A DNA stretch of 64,000 nucleotides from Phoma sp. XZ068 (Eukaryota > Ascomycota > Dothideomycetes > Pleosporales > Didymellaceae): assembly GCA_004835665.1 (NCBI GenBank), contig RBKR01000014.1:806001-870000 (forward strand), written 5' to 3'. The position numbers were made by a program, and so were the translations under genes. Below are positions 53,807-63,860 of this stretch, one piece after another; the first letter of the stretch is position 1; every line of letters starts with the position of its first letter. The notes under the pieces are model-generated. The model did not search any database and was not told where the DNA came from. It saw only the letters and a program-made list of their open reading frames with translations.

Positions 53807-55287
53807 ATGCATGTACTTTTACCCTCTGTAGTTTCGCAGACTGACCAAGACCTCAAAGCTTCAACGCAGGACCCTTCATTGCAGGATCACTTGAGACGTA
53901 TGAGCTTGGTTGTGATACCTCGCAATACTTACATATCGCTCTCTGAAGCAGCGCAGCACATGCAGCACCAACTACAATACGCCAGATATCCGCTCAATCA
54001 AGTACGTCACAACGGCAGCGTAGTTGAGGCTTCAGACATTGCGTGTCTTCTTGCAACACGTTTGTGGGATAGGGGAGCGGGTCACTTCACCCTCGCACCT
54101 CCGCCGCCTCAATGGCAACCACGGTCACAACCACCTCCAACGCCCGTCCCTCAATTCTCGATACAAGGCTATCAGACCTCAGGAATGAACAGCCACACAT
54201 CATCACAAGCACCTCCAACACCTGCCTCTCAATTCTCGACGCAAGGCTATCAGACCTTAAGAATAAACAGTCACGCATCCTCTATGTAGTGGAAGTCCTC
54301 CATATATTCTGTCGCTACAAATCTCAACTCGCGTTCGGGCTGCATTCAGCTTACCTGATCAATGCCAAATCACCACGGGCGATGTCGGACAAGTTCGACG
54401 CCGACAGAATATGCCACCGGCTTCTTTTGCAACACATCAATTACCTGCTCATACCCCACTAGGCCCCAGATCCTTAGTAGGAGCTGGCTTCCCAACTCAA
54501 CGCGTGCAATCAGAGCAAGAGCCCGAGCCGAAGCCGTATAGCCACCAACGCCCATCAACCGGTAGCAGTGTATCATCAGCTATCATCGTAGACGAAGTTC
54601 CGCCGCATGACAACCACTCTGATGGATATAACGATGGCCTTGATATTGACGATTTTACAGCCGCCGAAGTTGCTGCATTGCAGACATTGGGTGAGCCCTC
54701 TTCTGGCCCGCGTACGCGTGGAAGTGCACAATGATCATCCAGTCGCCTCACGCAGCGTGTAGTCAAGAATCTGAGCATACCAACCATGTTTGGTCGCATG
54801 GTTGCGACGCGGAGAGTTGCGGCCAGCGCAGATGGGAGCACTATTCACGCCAGCAGCGACACCCAGGCTACCAGCAAGCTACCCAAACGGACGTTAGATA
54901 CACTTGCAGACAGTACACCAGTCGGCAGGAACCGACGAAAGACCGCGGCCCGCGCGAGCATCGAAGAGACTGAAAACCTCAGTAAACATGAACGTTGAAG
55001 ATGGCAACACTGAAGATAGCGACCCAAGCTACATCGTAACCGACGATGATGATGATGAGATCAACAGCCAAACACTCCAACAGGGTGGGAAGAATTTAGC
55101 AGCCACGAAAGTACTTGGGTCCAAGAAGAAACGAGAGCCCAACACTCCTTCGACTGGGTCGCCACCCCGACTCATCACACTTGCAGATCGTATCGCGGAT
55201 ATCGGAAATTATAAGCTTCATTATATTCGTGACGGTGGTGCTCAAGTAACAGTGTCGCAGTTCAGGTTCAGAGTAGAAATTGCCTGA
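53807..55287 (+). pseudogene. broken coding sequence: disordered Pro/Gln/Ser-rich then basic/acidic tail, perhaps C-terminal part of the exonuclease gene
   Basis: Four successive protein-like pieces lie in order on the + strand. (1) 53807-54289: DQDLKASTQDPSLQDHLRRM, then two copies of a PPTP-x-x-QFS-x-QGYQT repeat. (2) 54267-54734, in the next frame: GDVGQVRRRQNMPPASF, EVPPHDNHSDGYNDGLDIDDF, ending at TGA 54732-54734. (3) The same frame continues straight through that TGA: SSRLTQRVVKNLSIP, VATRRVAASADGST, PVGRNRRKTAARAS, to a stop near 54998. (4) 54940-55287, shifted again: RASKRLKTSV, SDPSYIVTDDDDDE, SKKKREPNTPSTG, LADRIADIGNYKLHYIRDGG. The in-frame TGA preceded and followed by good coding sequence looks like CGA mutated to TGA. 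Two frameshifts are needed, unless introns explain them. Confidence 0.5.
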
Positions 55288-56440
55288 CGTAGTGTCATTG
55301 TAAATCCTATTATTTACTTTGTTCTCATGTTTCGATCTAACACAAAAGATTAGACGTTCAGGGAAACAAAGTCCTGCGTTCAACTTCTCCTCAGCAATGC
55401 TTATACCGGGAGTGCATATATCACAAAGGTCAATTCACGTATAAACTTTACTTTGTTTTAGTCTTGTTTCTTCTCTACTTACTAATATCTTATAGATATA
55501 ACTATTAAAGCATTAAGACTATAGGACTGATATTGCGCGATGCGGAACGCTTAAGTGATCGAGGCATACTGTAGCTCGGGCGGCAATGGTATTCGCCACG
55601 GCGAATGCAGTCGTTCAATATCGTCTGGAGGTTCGAAGAGGAAACCCACATGTCCGTTACCAGCATACCTCTCGCAATTGGAGTTTGTGTCCTCGCTCAC
55701 TGCACGACTCGCTCCAATACTACCCAGTCAGTGCACGCGACGCATTTTACCAATCAAGCCGAAGCCGCACACACAACCTTCCGTTCGAGTTGGGCTGGAA
55801 TTTGCGTGTGAGTGACAACATCCTGGGACAACTCTTAGAGAGTGGGCATTTGCGTAAGTCAAGTTCATTCCCTCATCCGCCCGCTTGGTCATGCATATAA
55901 GCGTCGTCCATGGAAGCTCATAGATGTCCACGCTCCTCTTCATGTTCTCCTGTCGCTATCAATAGCTTGCTTAGCTCAACCTCTAGATGAGGATATCATG
56001 TCCACTAGCAATTGCAAACGTAGGTTCGTTCGATGACCGATGTCGTACCCCGTGCCGTTCAGGTCGTACAATCAGCGCAAACAATCACAATTGCACCCGT
56101 ACCTCTTGTCACAAAAGGTACAGAGTAGCATCTGGTGAATTAGTGTGACAACTTCTGTCACATTTTGAAGTGTGTTTGATCTGCAGCATGTGCCGTACAT
56201 GTCCAGAGGCCCGCGAAGAATCATGACGCTCGTTTGGTGGGTCTGGACCTTAATGAAGAAAACGGTATGCAGAGGCAATATTGGTGAAGAATGACGAAAG
56301 ACATGAGTGTATATTCACGATGCTTGAGTAGCACGCAGCTACGGGTATCCTAGCAATCCAAGTAACCTAGCAATCCAAGTAACATCAACGCTACAATATA
56401 ACCAAATGAAAATGAACAAATTTACTATGCCTTGTATGGC
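55288..56440. other. AT-rich interval with one unassigned frame
   Basis: 55290-55550 is distinctly AT-rich compared with its surroundings (TATTATTTACTTTG, CTTATAGATATAACTATTAAAG). A + frame at 55586-55900 reads HDSLQYYPVSARDAFYQSS and LPFELGWNLRVSDNILGQLL before a GTAAGT donor at about 55853. It resembles an exon, but no partner exon was found. The last 400 bp contain the 3' flank of the caspase-like gene, including a direct repeat of AACCTAGCAATCCAAGTAA-type sequence near 56355-56385. Confidence 0.4.
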
Positions 56441-57925
56441 TCACGGATGCTCGCTGCCGCGCGACGAAATCGATACTGGCGATGGAGGTGGTTGTGATGC
56501 ATCTGTAGCTCGCCGCTTCGTCATTGGGAACTCGTCATCTGCATCCCGCAAGCGCTTGCGTGTCGGCGACGACGACGCTGAGTTGCGCACTGTGTCTAAA
56601 TCCATTGGAGTGGTCATGTTCTCAGCTGCTTCACACAACTTCTTTTCTTTCGTTCTTTGCACGGCCTTCTTCCACTGCGTGATGGCATACGCGGCCAGCG
56701 CAACGCGCTCGAAAGGCGAAATCTTAGCTGGTTTGAGAGCGAGCCAATCGATCTTCCTCAAACCGATGAGCTGCTTATTTTCAAACGCCTTTGACAACTT
56801 CTGTGCCAAGTACTCTATCTGCTGTTGGTTCAGGCTTTCATCCTTGAGAGCAAATCGTAGAGTGAGGTAGCCTCGAGGTTCAAGCTGAACACGTTTCTTT
56901 TTTGGTGCTAGCTCTCCCTTTGGCTTGAGCGGCGCCAGAAGGATGTTCTGTTCGTTTGGAAGTCGAAACCAAAGCTGCGATGGCGTGTCATGACGTCGCT
57001 CGTCCATGCAGATGAGCGAATTGAGATGAAATGTAGAGAATGGTTTGTCGTTGTATTCGTTTGCAAGGTCCTTCAGCTTATCGATCAAGACTCGAGTGAA
57101 AGATCTATCACCAGGTGAAGAGGTCGTCTCATTGTGCGGACAAGCGCTGAGTAGTTCGAACTTCCTGATTGATTGCCTGGCTGATTTTGCTATATTGCTT
57201 GAATAACAAGTGTCCAGTATCGTCAAGACGTCGGCATCGATCTCTTCTGCCTTCAAGATCTGCTCAGCCCTGTTCCAGTTGGCGTGCGCGTCTTTTTGGA
57301 AGCCCCTTCCTTGGACGGGATTAACGGCAGCAGTCAATTGTAAATAGTCTTCGACATCACGCCATACGCCGTGTCCAGTGTAGTATATGATGAGGAGATT
57401 GTTTGGACCATTGTGTTTCTCGGCGAAAGCGCTGACGCGGCTATTGAGCTGTAGCTGTGGTTTGCCCTTCACGTTGAGCTCAACGGTCTCGGTGTCGTAT
57501 CGAAAGCGGTCGCGAAATACTTGCTCGAGTTCTTGAGCCTGATCGTGTTTTAGCGGATGCAATGTGCAAGCTAGAACCTCCAGACATACCTCTGTCTTTG
57601 TGTGGAGATCATCAAGTTCGTCAGCCCACTTAATGATGAGGACGGAGACGTGAGAATAGCCTTCAGAAAGCACCATATGCCTCGCCATCGCCTCATCCCA
57701 CCACATCCGCATAAGCGCAGCGCGCTTCTTGTCGGCATCATTCTCCGGACCGATGCTAACGGGCTGCGACTGGGCGTCCGTTGAGGTATACTGTCTCGCA
57801 ATTTGCGTCACATCCTCGATTGAATCGACTCGAAAGTCAGCATGGGTATGAAAGACTTTGTTAGCAAGAGGATTGGCGAGCTGGGACGACATCATGCTCG
57901 ATGAGGAATCAAGGGTCTGAGGCAT
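56441..57925 (-). CDS. caspase-like (peptidase C14 family) protein
   Basis: Uninterrupted 494-residue frame. The C14 catalytic dyad is visible: His185 in LLIIYYTGHGVW and Cys240 in DVLTILDTCYSS. The expected strand and helix pattern lies between them, and a preceding motif FRDRFRYDTETVELNVKG is where caspase-like proteins have F-x-Y-D/E. The first 90 residues are helical with no Q/N-rich or Pro-rich metacaspase prodomain. The C-terminal third (about 330-494) is a helical domain (LTLRFALKDESLNQQQIEYLAQKL, FERVALAAYAITQW) ending in a basic, Ser-rich tail with TRKRLRDADDEFPMTKRR, a likely nuclear signal. It is distinct from classical fungal metacaspases and closer to the stand-alone or NLR-fused caspase-like domains of filamentous fungi. 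Substrate and role unknown; programmed cell death or immunity is the family-based inference. Confidence 0.8.
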   Translation of the reverse strand: MPQTLDSSSSMMSSQLANPLANKVFHTHADFRVDSIEDVTQIARQYTSTDAQSQPVSIGPENDADKKRAALMRMWWDEAMARHMVLSEGYSHVSVLIIKWADELDDLHTKTEVCLEVLACTLHPLKHDQAQELEQVFRDRFRYDTETVELNVKGKPQLQLNSRVSAFAEKHNGPNNLLIIYYTGHGVWRDVEDYLQLTAAVNPVQGRGFQKDAHANWNRAEQILKAEEIDADVLTILDTCYSSNIAKSARQSIRKFELLSACPHNETTSSPGDRSFTRVLIDKLKDLANEYNDKPFSTFHLNSLICMDERRHDTPSQLWFRLPNEQNILLAPLKPKGELAPKKKRVQLEPRGYLTLRFALKDESLNQQQIEYLAQKLSKAFENKQLIGLRKIDWLALKPAKISPFERVALAAYAITQWKKAVQRTKEKKLCEAAENMTTPMDLDTVRNSASSSPTRKRLRDADDEFPMTKRRATDASQPPPSPVSISSRGSEHP

Positions 57926-58597
57926 GGCATCTGACGTTCAGGACGACATAGAGTCTTGACCTACGAACGTTCGCATCAGCCGCCTAAATGAATGGGCGGG
58001 TTGATTGAGGCTTTCAGCCCCCATACTAAGAAGATTGTCTGACCGGCAGAGCGGTTCGCATTTGGCAGCGGCTCACCCCGCCCGCTCGAGCCACAGACAG
58101 CGCGCTTAACAACCCTTGTCCAGTTGGACCGTGGGGGCCAGAAAGTGTGCCTCGCCCATTATTTCTATTGCTTTGGACGACTTCATTGCGAATTTCATGT
58201 GCTGTCAGCGTTGATAGGCTTTCGTGTGTCAATATCGTGTAATTATACCATGCTCTTATGTTCTACTAATGGCTTACATCGGTGGACCTCATGCGGGTGT
58301 TGAGGCGGCTGTGCAAAGTTCGCCCACCTGAATTGGGGGCCAAAGCCCTGTGCAGCTCTAGGGAATCAGTTGCCTAGGAGGCCTGCAGCAACGGCTGTGT
58401 ATATTATCAGTCGGTTCTCTCGCCCTTCCCAAGGGTTCTACTCACAAGGCTATCAAACGAGGATCGTGACGCCTTCTCCATAAACCTCACATTTTCGAGG
58501 TTATGTCCGCCAACGAGCATGAGGTGACGAACGAGATTGAGGACCAAGCGCGAGAGGTCGGCCACGCCGTAATGCCCTTGCCACTCATGCTGATGCA
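57926..58597. promoter_or_regulatory. intergenic region upstream of the caspase-like gene
   Basis: About 670 bp between the caspase-like gene start (57925, minus) and the small gene (58598, plus). It should contain both promoters and perhaps a 5' exon of the small gene: an ATG frame at 58503-58580 reads MSANEHEVTNEIEDQARE but is out of phase with the main exon. Confidence 0.4.
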
Positions 58598-58941
58598 ATG
58601 CAGGACAAGCACGCGCTCGATCCAGAAGACGATGAATACCCACAGACAAAATCTTCAGTTCACAACTCGCGGGAAGTTGTTATGGTAAGTAATAGCCTGT
58701 CGCAAACAATAGTAGGTCGTAACTAAAGACCTCTCAGCAGAATGCAAAGTTCCAAAAGGGCGAATGGGTGCACATGTCCGTGATCGCAAATGGTAGTAGG
58801 AGCAAGGGCGTTTTCAAGATCTACGCCCCTGTGTATAATCCTGCTGGATGGGTTGATTATCAGCTGGTGAATCCTTACACAGGCCAGCTGCACAACGGTG
58901 GTACAGCAATTCGTGAGAAGCACCTAAAAGCCGGGACATGA
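58598..58941 (+). CDS. small SH3-like fungal protein, unknown function
   Basis: Two exons, 58598-58684 and 58741-58941, giving 95 residues if the ATG at 58598 is used. The 56-bp intron has GTAAGT and CAGCAG ends, phase 0. Exon 1 reads MQDKHALDPEDDEYPQTKSS and SVHNSREVVM. Exon 2 reads KFQKGEWVHMSVIANG, VFKIYAPVYNPAGWVDYQLV and REKHLKAGT, a beta-rich pattern as in small SH3-like or KOW-like folds. The frame is open back to about 58538 in exon 1, so an additional 5' exon could extend it. Many Dothideomycete and Eurotiomycete genomes carry short proteins of this type (general impression). It lies between the caspase-like and DUF6594 genes on the opposite strand from the former. Confidence 0.5.
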
Positions 58942-59294
58942 TGAGGCGCAATACGACGAGTGTGGCAGTGTTCGCCATTTGAATTTCAATGCAACTGAGG
59001 CTGAAAGGTCAACCAATAGATTTCTGATGTTCAGGGTTCCTCGGGGGCTGGGTGCATGAAGGGGGCACGGTCAGACCGTCGACGATTTCTTCTTCTCCGC
59101 CTCATTATCGCTGCCTGGTTGTTGTAAACATACTTCACCCGCCACAGTTTGGTTGAGCCACAGTCCATCCATCACATTACAGGTTTATGTACTATTCGAC
59201 CTCTGTGACCAAAAGGGTTTGATACTGTCAGCTGTTGGCGTTCCGATTGTTGTTGCCATTTCCGCGCTTACTAGGTGCTCTTCACCCCGCGAAT
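58942..59294 (+). promoter_or_regulatory. promoter region of the DUF6594 gene
   Basis: About 350 bp between two + genes. A TTCTTCTTCTCC pyrimidine tract at about 59087 and a CACCCCGCGAATATGG start context occur here. No coding sequence assigned. Confidence 0.4.
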
Positions 59295-60890
59295 ATGGCC
59301 CCATCGCGCACCATGACCGGGGAGACAGTTATCAACGAAAAAACTCCACAAACGCCAGTCTCGCCCACACATACGGATACTAGCACGTTGCAAGGCGATG
59401 CCATCATCGAAATTGGAGACGACGATGTACCAAGCACGGAGCTCTCTCCACATGCCTGTCCAGTAGCTGCTGGTGAACTTGCACAGCCCGGTACGTGGTC
59501 CAGATATTGAACACCAGTCTCTACATTTCGCTCCACTTGAATGCCATATTCAAATTTTAAAGAATTAAGCATGATGTTGTCTGCCTTTGTGCGCAAAACA
59601 CTCAATGCTCTACAACACCAAGAGCCTCTAGAACAAAGTACCCATTGTAATATAAAAGGCCTAACTGAATACAGAAGACGAGAAAAGGCCCAACTTCTTA
59701 AGACGGGTTACAGGTTCATTTAAAACAACGCCAGAGCCTCCACATGTAACCGAAACACGAACACGCACTTGTAAGCTTGTCAACTCCGGATGAAAGAAAT
59801 GCAAAGTTGATGTAAACAATCAGTGGAGAATAATCCCAATGGATATCCACGTCTTGCGACCTTCCAAGCCAGCGATCCTAATTTTGGGCTGTACAGGTCT
59901 TATAGTTACCTGCATTCTCGCATTCTCCTTGACTTGCAAGATGAGATTACTGAGCTCGAGAAGGAGCTAGATGATCTGGATTGGGACGACTATGATGAGA
60001 ACCCTAACCTCCCAAGAACTCGCGCCGTTGGCCCAAGCTCTGCCGAAGAGGAAGGGGGCGAACGTACGCGTAGAATCGTCCTCCGTGAGATCAAAACAAA
60101 GTTGATGGAATACGGTACGTCATTCTTCTGGAATCAAACCCATCGACTAATGCAGCATACAGATGAAGTCCTCATCAACGTTCGGCAGCTAGGGTCATTT
60201 CAAAGGCCATCTGACCGTGATTATCGCAGCGTTCGCCGTTATTACAACAATACTAAACCACTCGAGGATGGTGCAATGGAATCAGTCCGCTGCAAAGAAG
60301 ACATTGTGTCGGTCAGCACCGGCCGCGAACGGGCAGCTTTTGATGGTGGAGTTGAGACGCTAATTGGGCAAGTCGATGGGAAAATGCAGAAGATATTCAA
60401 CTTGAAGCAGCCACCACTCTTGGTAAGCAAGCAGATCCCATTTCAAGTATCGTTGACACCTGACGTTCCCCAAGAGATACTTCCGCACGCCTGAACTGGC
60501 AGCCAAAACACAAAACACCGATATCTCCCTGTACAGCGCCACTCGTATCGACAAAATGGTCAACATCTTCATCACCTTCGTCATTTTTGTACTATTGGTT
60601 GTCCCAATCGGTTAGTAGGCGTTCTTCCCGCGTAGTAAAGCGTGCTGCTAATTCCACAAGTCACCATGTACCAATTGACAAGTACGATAACTATGGACGG
60701 CAACACCCCGGCTGTCAACTCTCGCAATACTTTCAACGCTGTCGGAGTACTCATCGTGTTCACTCTGTTGTTCAGTGCAGCCATGAGTGTGTTGACAAAA
60801 GCTTTAAGGCACGAAATGTTCGCCGCATCTGCAGCGTATTGTGCTATTCTAGTGGTTTTTATTGGAAATTTCACTGGTCCAAATAATTAG
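59295..60890 (+). CDS. DUF6594 membrane protein
   Basis: Six exons: 59295-59490, 59675-59770, 59824-60114, 60163-60422, 60475-60610 and 60661-60890, giving 402 residues. All joints match in phase, with GTACGT/GTAAGC/GTTAGT donors and AG acceptors. Exon 2 (DEKRPNFLRRVTGSFKTT) is short and easy to miss. The protein has the DUF6594 layout: a short disordered N-terminus, then GYPRLATFQASDPNFGLYRSY, YLHSRILLDLQDEITELEKELDDLD (coiled helix), LMEYDEVLINVRQLGSFQRPS and YFRTPELAAKT. Three membrane segments at the end are VNIFITFVIFVLLVVPIV, VGVLIVFTLLFSAAMSVL and MFAASAAYCAILVVFIGNF. DUF6594 proteins are abundant, highly variable and uncharacterised in Pezizomycotina; the C-terminal three-helix module suggests an oligomeric membrane anchor or pore. 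Intron 1 is long (184 bp). Confidence 0.85.
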
Positions 60891-61255
60891 TATGTCAGCC
60901 TGTAATGACTCCATAATTATCACGACGTCACGAAATCAAAAAGTTTAGCATATTACGAAGTAGCTCGATCTCAAAGGGGGGTTTTCTGTGCAACTGTACA
61001 GTAGGACTTAAGTGTGCGGGCATTTTAGCATTCGATAACACAATGACTTCACTTGTATCGTTTGAGTGTTTCGGATGAGCATCTCGCTCGGCTACTCGTC
61101 GATTGTCTATTCTCGACAAGGTACATCAGCTCCTTCCAACACGATGTAGTGTACGGGCTGTGTGAGGAACAAAATAATTTGATGAACTGTGTCAATCCCT
61201 ACTCTGTATACAACAACAACACCAGCCTGTGCCTGCAAGCTGCTCGTTCACCTGC
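60891..61255. other. convergent intergenic region
   Basis: 365 bp between the converging 3' ends of the DUF6594 gene and the P450 gene. AT-rich near 60900-60970. No gene or repeat recognised. Confidence 0.4.
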
Positions 61256-62987
61256 TCAGTCTTTTGCTTCCTTCATTCTGACTTTCACACCGTCCGCAGG
61301 ACATCCAGTCAGACTGACCTTGGTTCTGACATAACCCTGGCCACCATTACCGATGCTCTCCCAGCTGTTACCAACACCAACGACTTCTTCAAATCGCTGC
61401 GCAAGCCTCACAAGGACATATCCAGCTTCAGTAAGAGCGAACTGATGAACATTAGCATGGGGGCTATGTTCAGGCAATAAAGACGCATACCTGTTGACCA
61501 ATGCAAATTCTGGGTCCACCATTGAATGGAAGATATTCCCAGCCAGATTTTCTTCCATCCCATCGATCCGGGCGGAAGACATCAGCATCTTGGCCCCACA
61601 AGTCCTTGCGGCGGTGCATCACATAAACACTGTAGTCAACTTGTGTGCCTTTACGTACGTATATGGGCGACGTCCCGTTTGGTCCGCCACCAGTGGGAAT
61701 GGTAGTATCCTTTAAAGCGCGGCGACCATCGAGAGGAACCACTGGATAAAGACGCAACGTCTCATTGAGGACCCATTGGAGGTAGTTACACGATTTGAGG
61801 CTTGCAAACGTAATGTTGCGCGGATCATTGTAGGTTCCAAAATTCTCCAAGACAACACCACGAAGCTTTTGGTAGACTTCTGGGTGTTCTGTCAATAGCA
61901 TGTATACGAATGAAAGGAGTGATGCTGTTGTGTCGCGGCCGGCGAGCAGGATGGAGAGCATGTGTGATCGAAGCTCGATAGGGTCACGGGTCGATTCCGC
62001 GAGCGCATCAAGGAAGACGTACTTCTGCTTTCCGCTGAATGTCTTTTTTTCAGAGATCGTCTTTTGAGAAAGAGCTTTGTGTACGTAGTGGTCAATAAAT
62101 TGCCAGCATATGTCACGATGCTTTCGGAAGTTCTTGTCGAAAGCCAGCCACCACAGTTCACCCATGCGAGAAGCCATAGCGACTCCGGCCTGAGCTTGGT
62201 CAAATGAGTTTGCGAAGTCTTTCTCGTTGACAGCCATAGACGGTCGGCTCGAGGTGTAGTCTGGCTGATTCGAAAGTTGCGAGTCTACGCTCTCGCCAAA
62301 GAGAAACTCGGTGGCAGAATCGATAGTCAAACGGAAAAACAAGGGTTGCATGTCCGTTACGGCTGTCCAACCGTCTTTGTTGGCAGGTAGGACGCGCATG
62401 AGGTTCTTGATATGCTCTTCCTCAAGATCAAGGTCGCTGACTTGCTCGCGCGCGAATTGAGGTCGCAGAAGATTTCGAGCATGTTGCCATTCTGCGCCAT
62501 CTGTAGAGAACTTTGTAGCCAGTCAGTACTGCTTGAGATGTCTTACCAGGACATGACAAGAAATCAGAACACTTACAATACCTTGTCCCAGCAGAGGAGC
62601 GAAGTTGCCATTCCTCCTCTCACCTAGGCCGAAATCCTTGAACTGTGTAGCAAGGACAGCCTGGACGTTCTTTGGATTGACCGTGAAGATGGACTTCGTG
62701 CCTAAAATCTTCTGATCGAAAGTTGTAACATTTTTTCCTTCCTCGGCACAAGCAGCATCAACCCGGTCTTTCAGGTACTGTGGGATTGCCGACTTCTTAT
62801 CTGCCGCAATAATCTTTGACACATTTCGAACGCCCTGAATGTCGAAGAACTTGAATTGGTATGCGGGTTCACAGCCGAGCCTCTTAGCTTCGTTGCGATG
62901 GTGCCGTTCTGATAGCAAGTATGCAGCAATTTTGTACAGGAGGAACGATGCGCCTGCCCAAAGGGCTAGGAGTATGGTGTTGTGCAT
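61256..62987 (-). CDS. cytochrome P450, CYP52-like (alkane/fatty acid hydroxylase type)
   Basis: Three exons, 62987-62577, 62510-61491 and 61441-61256, giving 538 residues; the joints GQGI-FSTDGAEWQHARNLL and CIGQQ-FALTEAGYVL keep phase. An N-terminal anchor (ILLALWAGASFLLYKIAAYLL) places it in the ER membrane. P450 signatures are all present: I-helix AGRDTTASLLSF, ExxR in NETLRLYPVVPL, and heme loop FNGGPRICIG with the axial Cys. The order and blocks FGLGERRNGNFAPLLGQGIF, LLRPQFAREQVSDLDLEEEH and NGGPRICIGQQFALTEA match the CYP52/CYP539 group, which omega-hydroxylates n-alkanes or fatty acids using NADPH-P450 reductase. The acceptor of intron 1 (CAAAG at 62511-62512) was preferred over the nearby CTACAG because it restores the conserved IFSTDG. 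Confidence 0.9.
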
Positions 62988-63482
62988 GACGTCGGCCAGG
63001 GTCCCACGCCGTCAATGTACCTCGGCACGGTTGGTGGTTCCAGCGAAGTTGAATGTCAGTAACTTAGGCGATGTCGAGGAGATTCTTGAATGAATTGCGC
63101 GTCAACTACGAGGGTAGCCTATTATATTTACCGAATGGAGGTTGCCTCGTGTATACCGCGGCACGCACATGGTGTACCCCATGATGCCGCCACCTAGTGG
63201 TACGCTAATATCATCGGTCCCTCTTTCCGACGCGGGTCGTCCGAACGTTCCTTTCGCTTGCTCCACCTCTTCCCTTGTGAAGAACCGTTGTGAGAGCATG
63301 TTATCCCTTCGCCGTGATTGGATCTTAAGTGTCGAGCGTGCTTGGTCCCTGTTTCCAAGCGGCTTCCTGGTGTCCAGACCGGACTTTCGGACGTCTCTTC
63401 CTTTCCGAACTAGGTTACTGAGACTATCACAAAATCATCTGAGACGTGGGACGCGGTCGAACTTCAGGCCGTCTACTCTGGG
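62988..63482. promoter_or_regulatory. region upstream of the P450 gene
   Basis: About 500 bp with the P450 promoter. Short open frames on both strands show no recognisable content. Confidence 0.35.
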
Positions 63483-63860
63483 CTAGCGGAGTACTACCGG
63501 CTCGCGATCGGAAGCGCCGAGCCTTCGGAACTCTTGAGTTCTTTCTTCTTGATAAATCAGAAATTTGCGGGTGGGTCGCAAGAGGGTCCCTATTGCCAAA
63601 ATGTAGCAAGCACCGTTCATGTTGCTAGCAGCGGTGTACAGACCTTCTATGATCGTCTTGAAGGCCCTTGAAGGCAGCACATTGCGGTCAGAATTAACGC
63701 CAAGACATCCGAGCAGGCGCACAACGTGCTGTCCAAGGAAACGAATGCAGGGTAGGGTGGCTGATGGTACGGTACCGTTGCGTGGGCAGTTTACGTAGAT
63801 AGCAAGGCTAAGAGAATGATGGAGCAGGATACATATTGGACTGTGTTGTATTACGGCTTA
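63483..63860 (-). CDS. 3' part of an unidentified gene at the right edge
   Basis: A minus frame is open from about 63860 down to a stop at 63483-63485. It reads CIRFLGQHVVRLLGCLGVNS, AFKTIIEGLYTAASNMNGACY and LAIGTLLRPTRKFLIYQEE, and ends ASDREPVVLR. The composition is protein-like, with two hydrophobic stretches. Any ATG would lie near 63722 within the frame, or upstream through an intron or beyond the window. I cannot identify the family. Confidence 0.3.
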
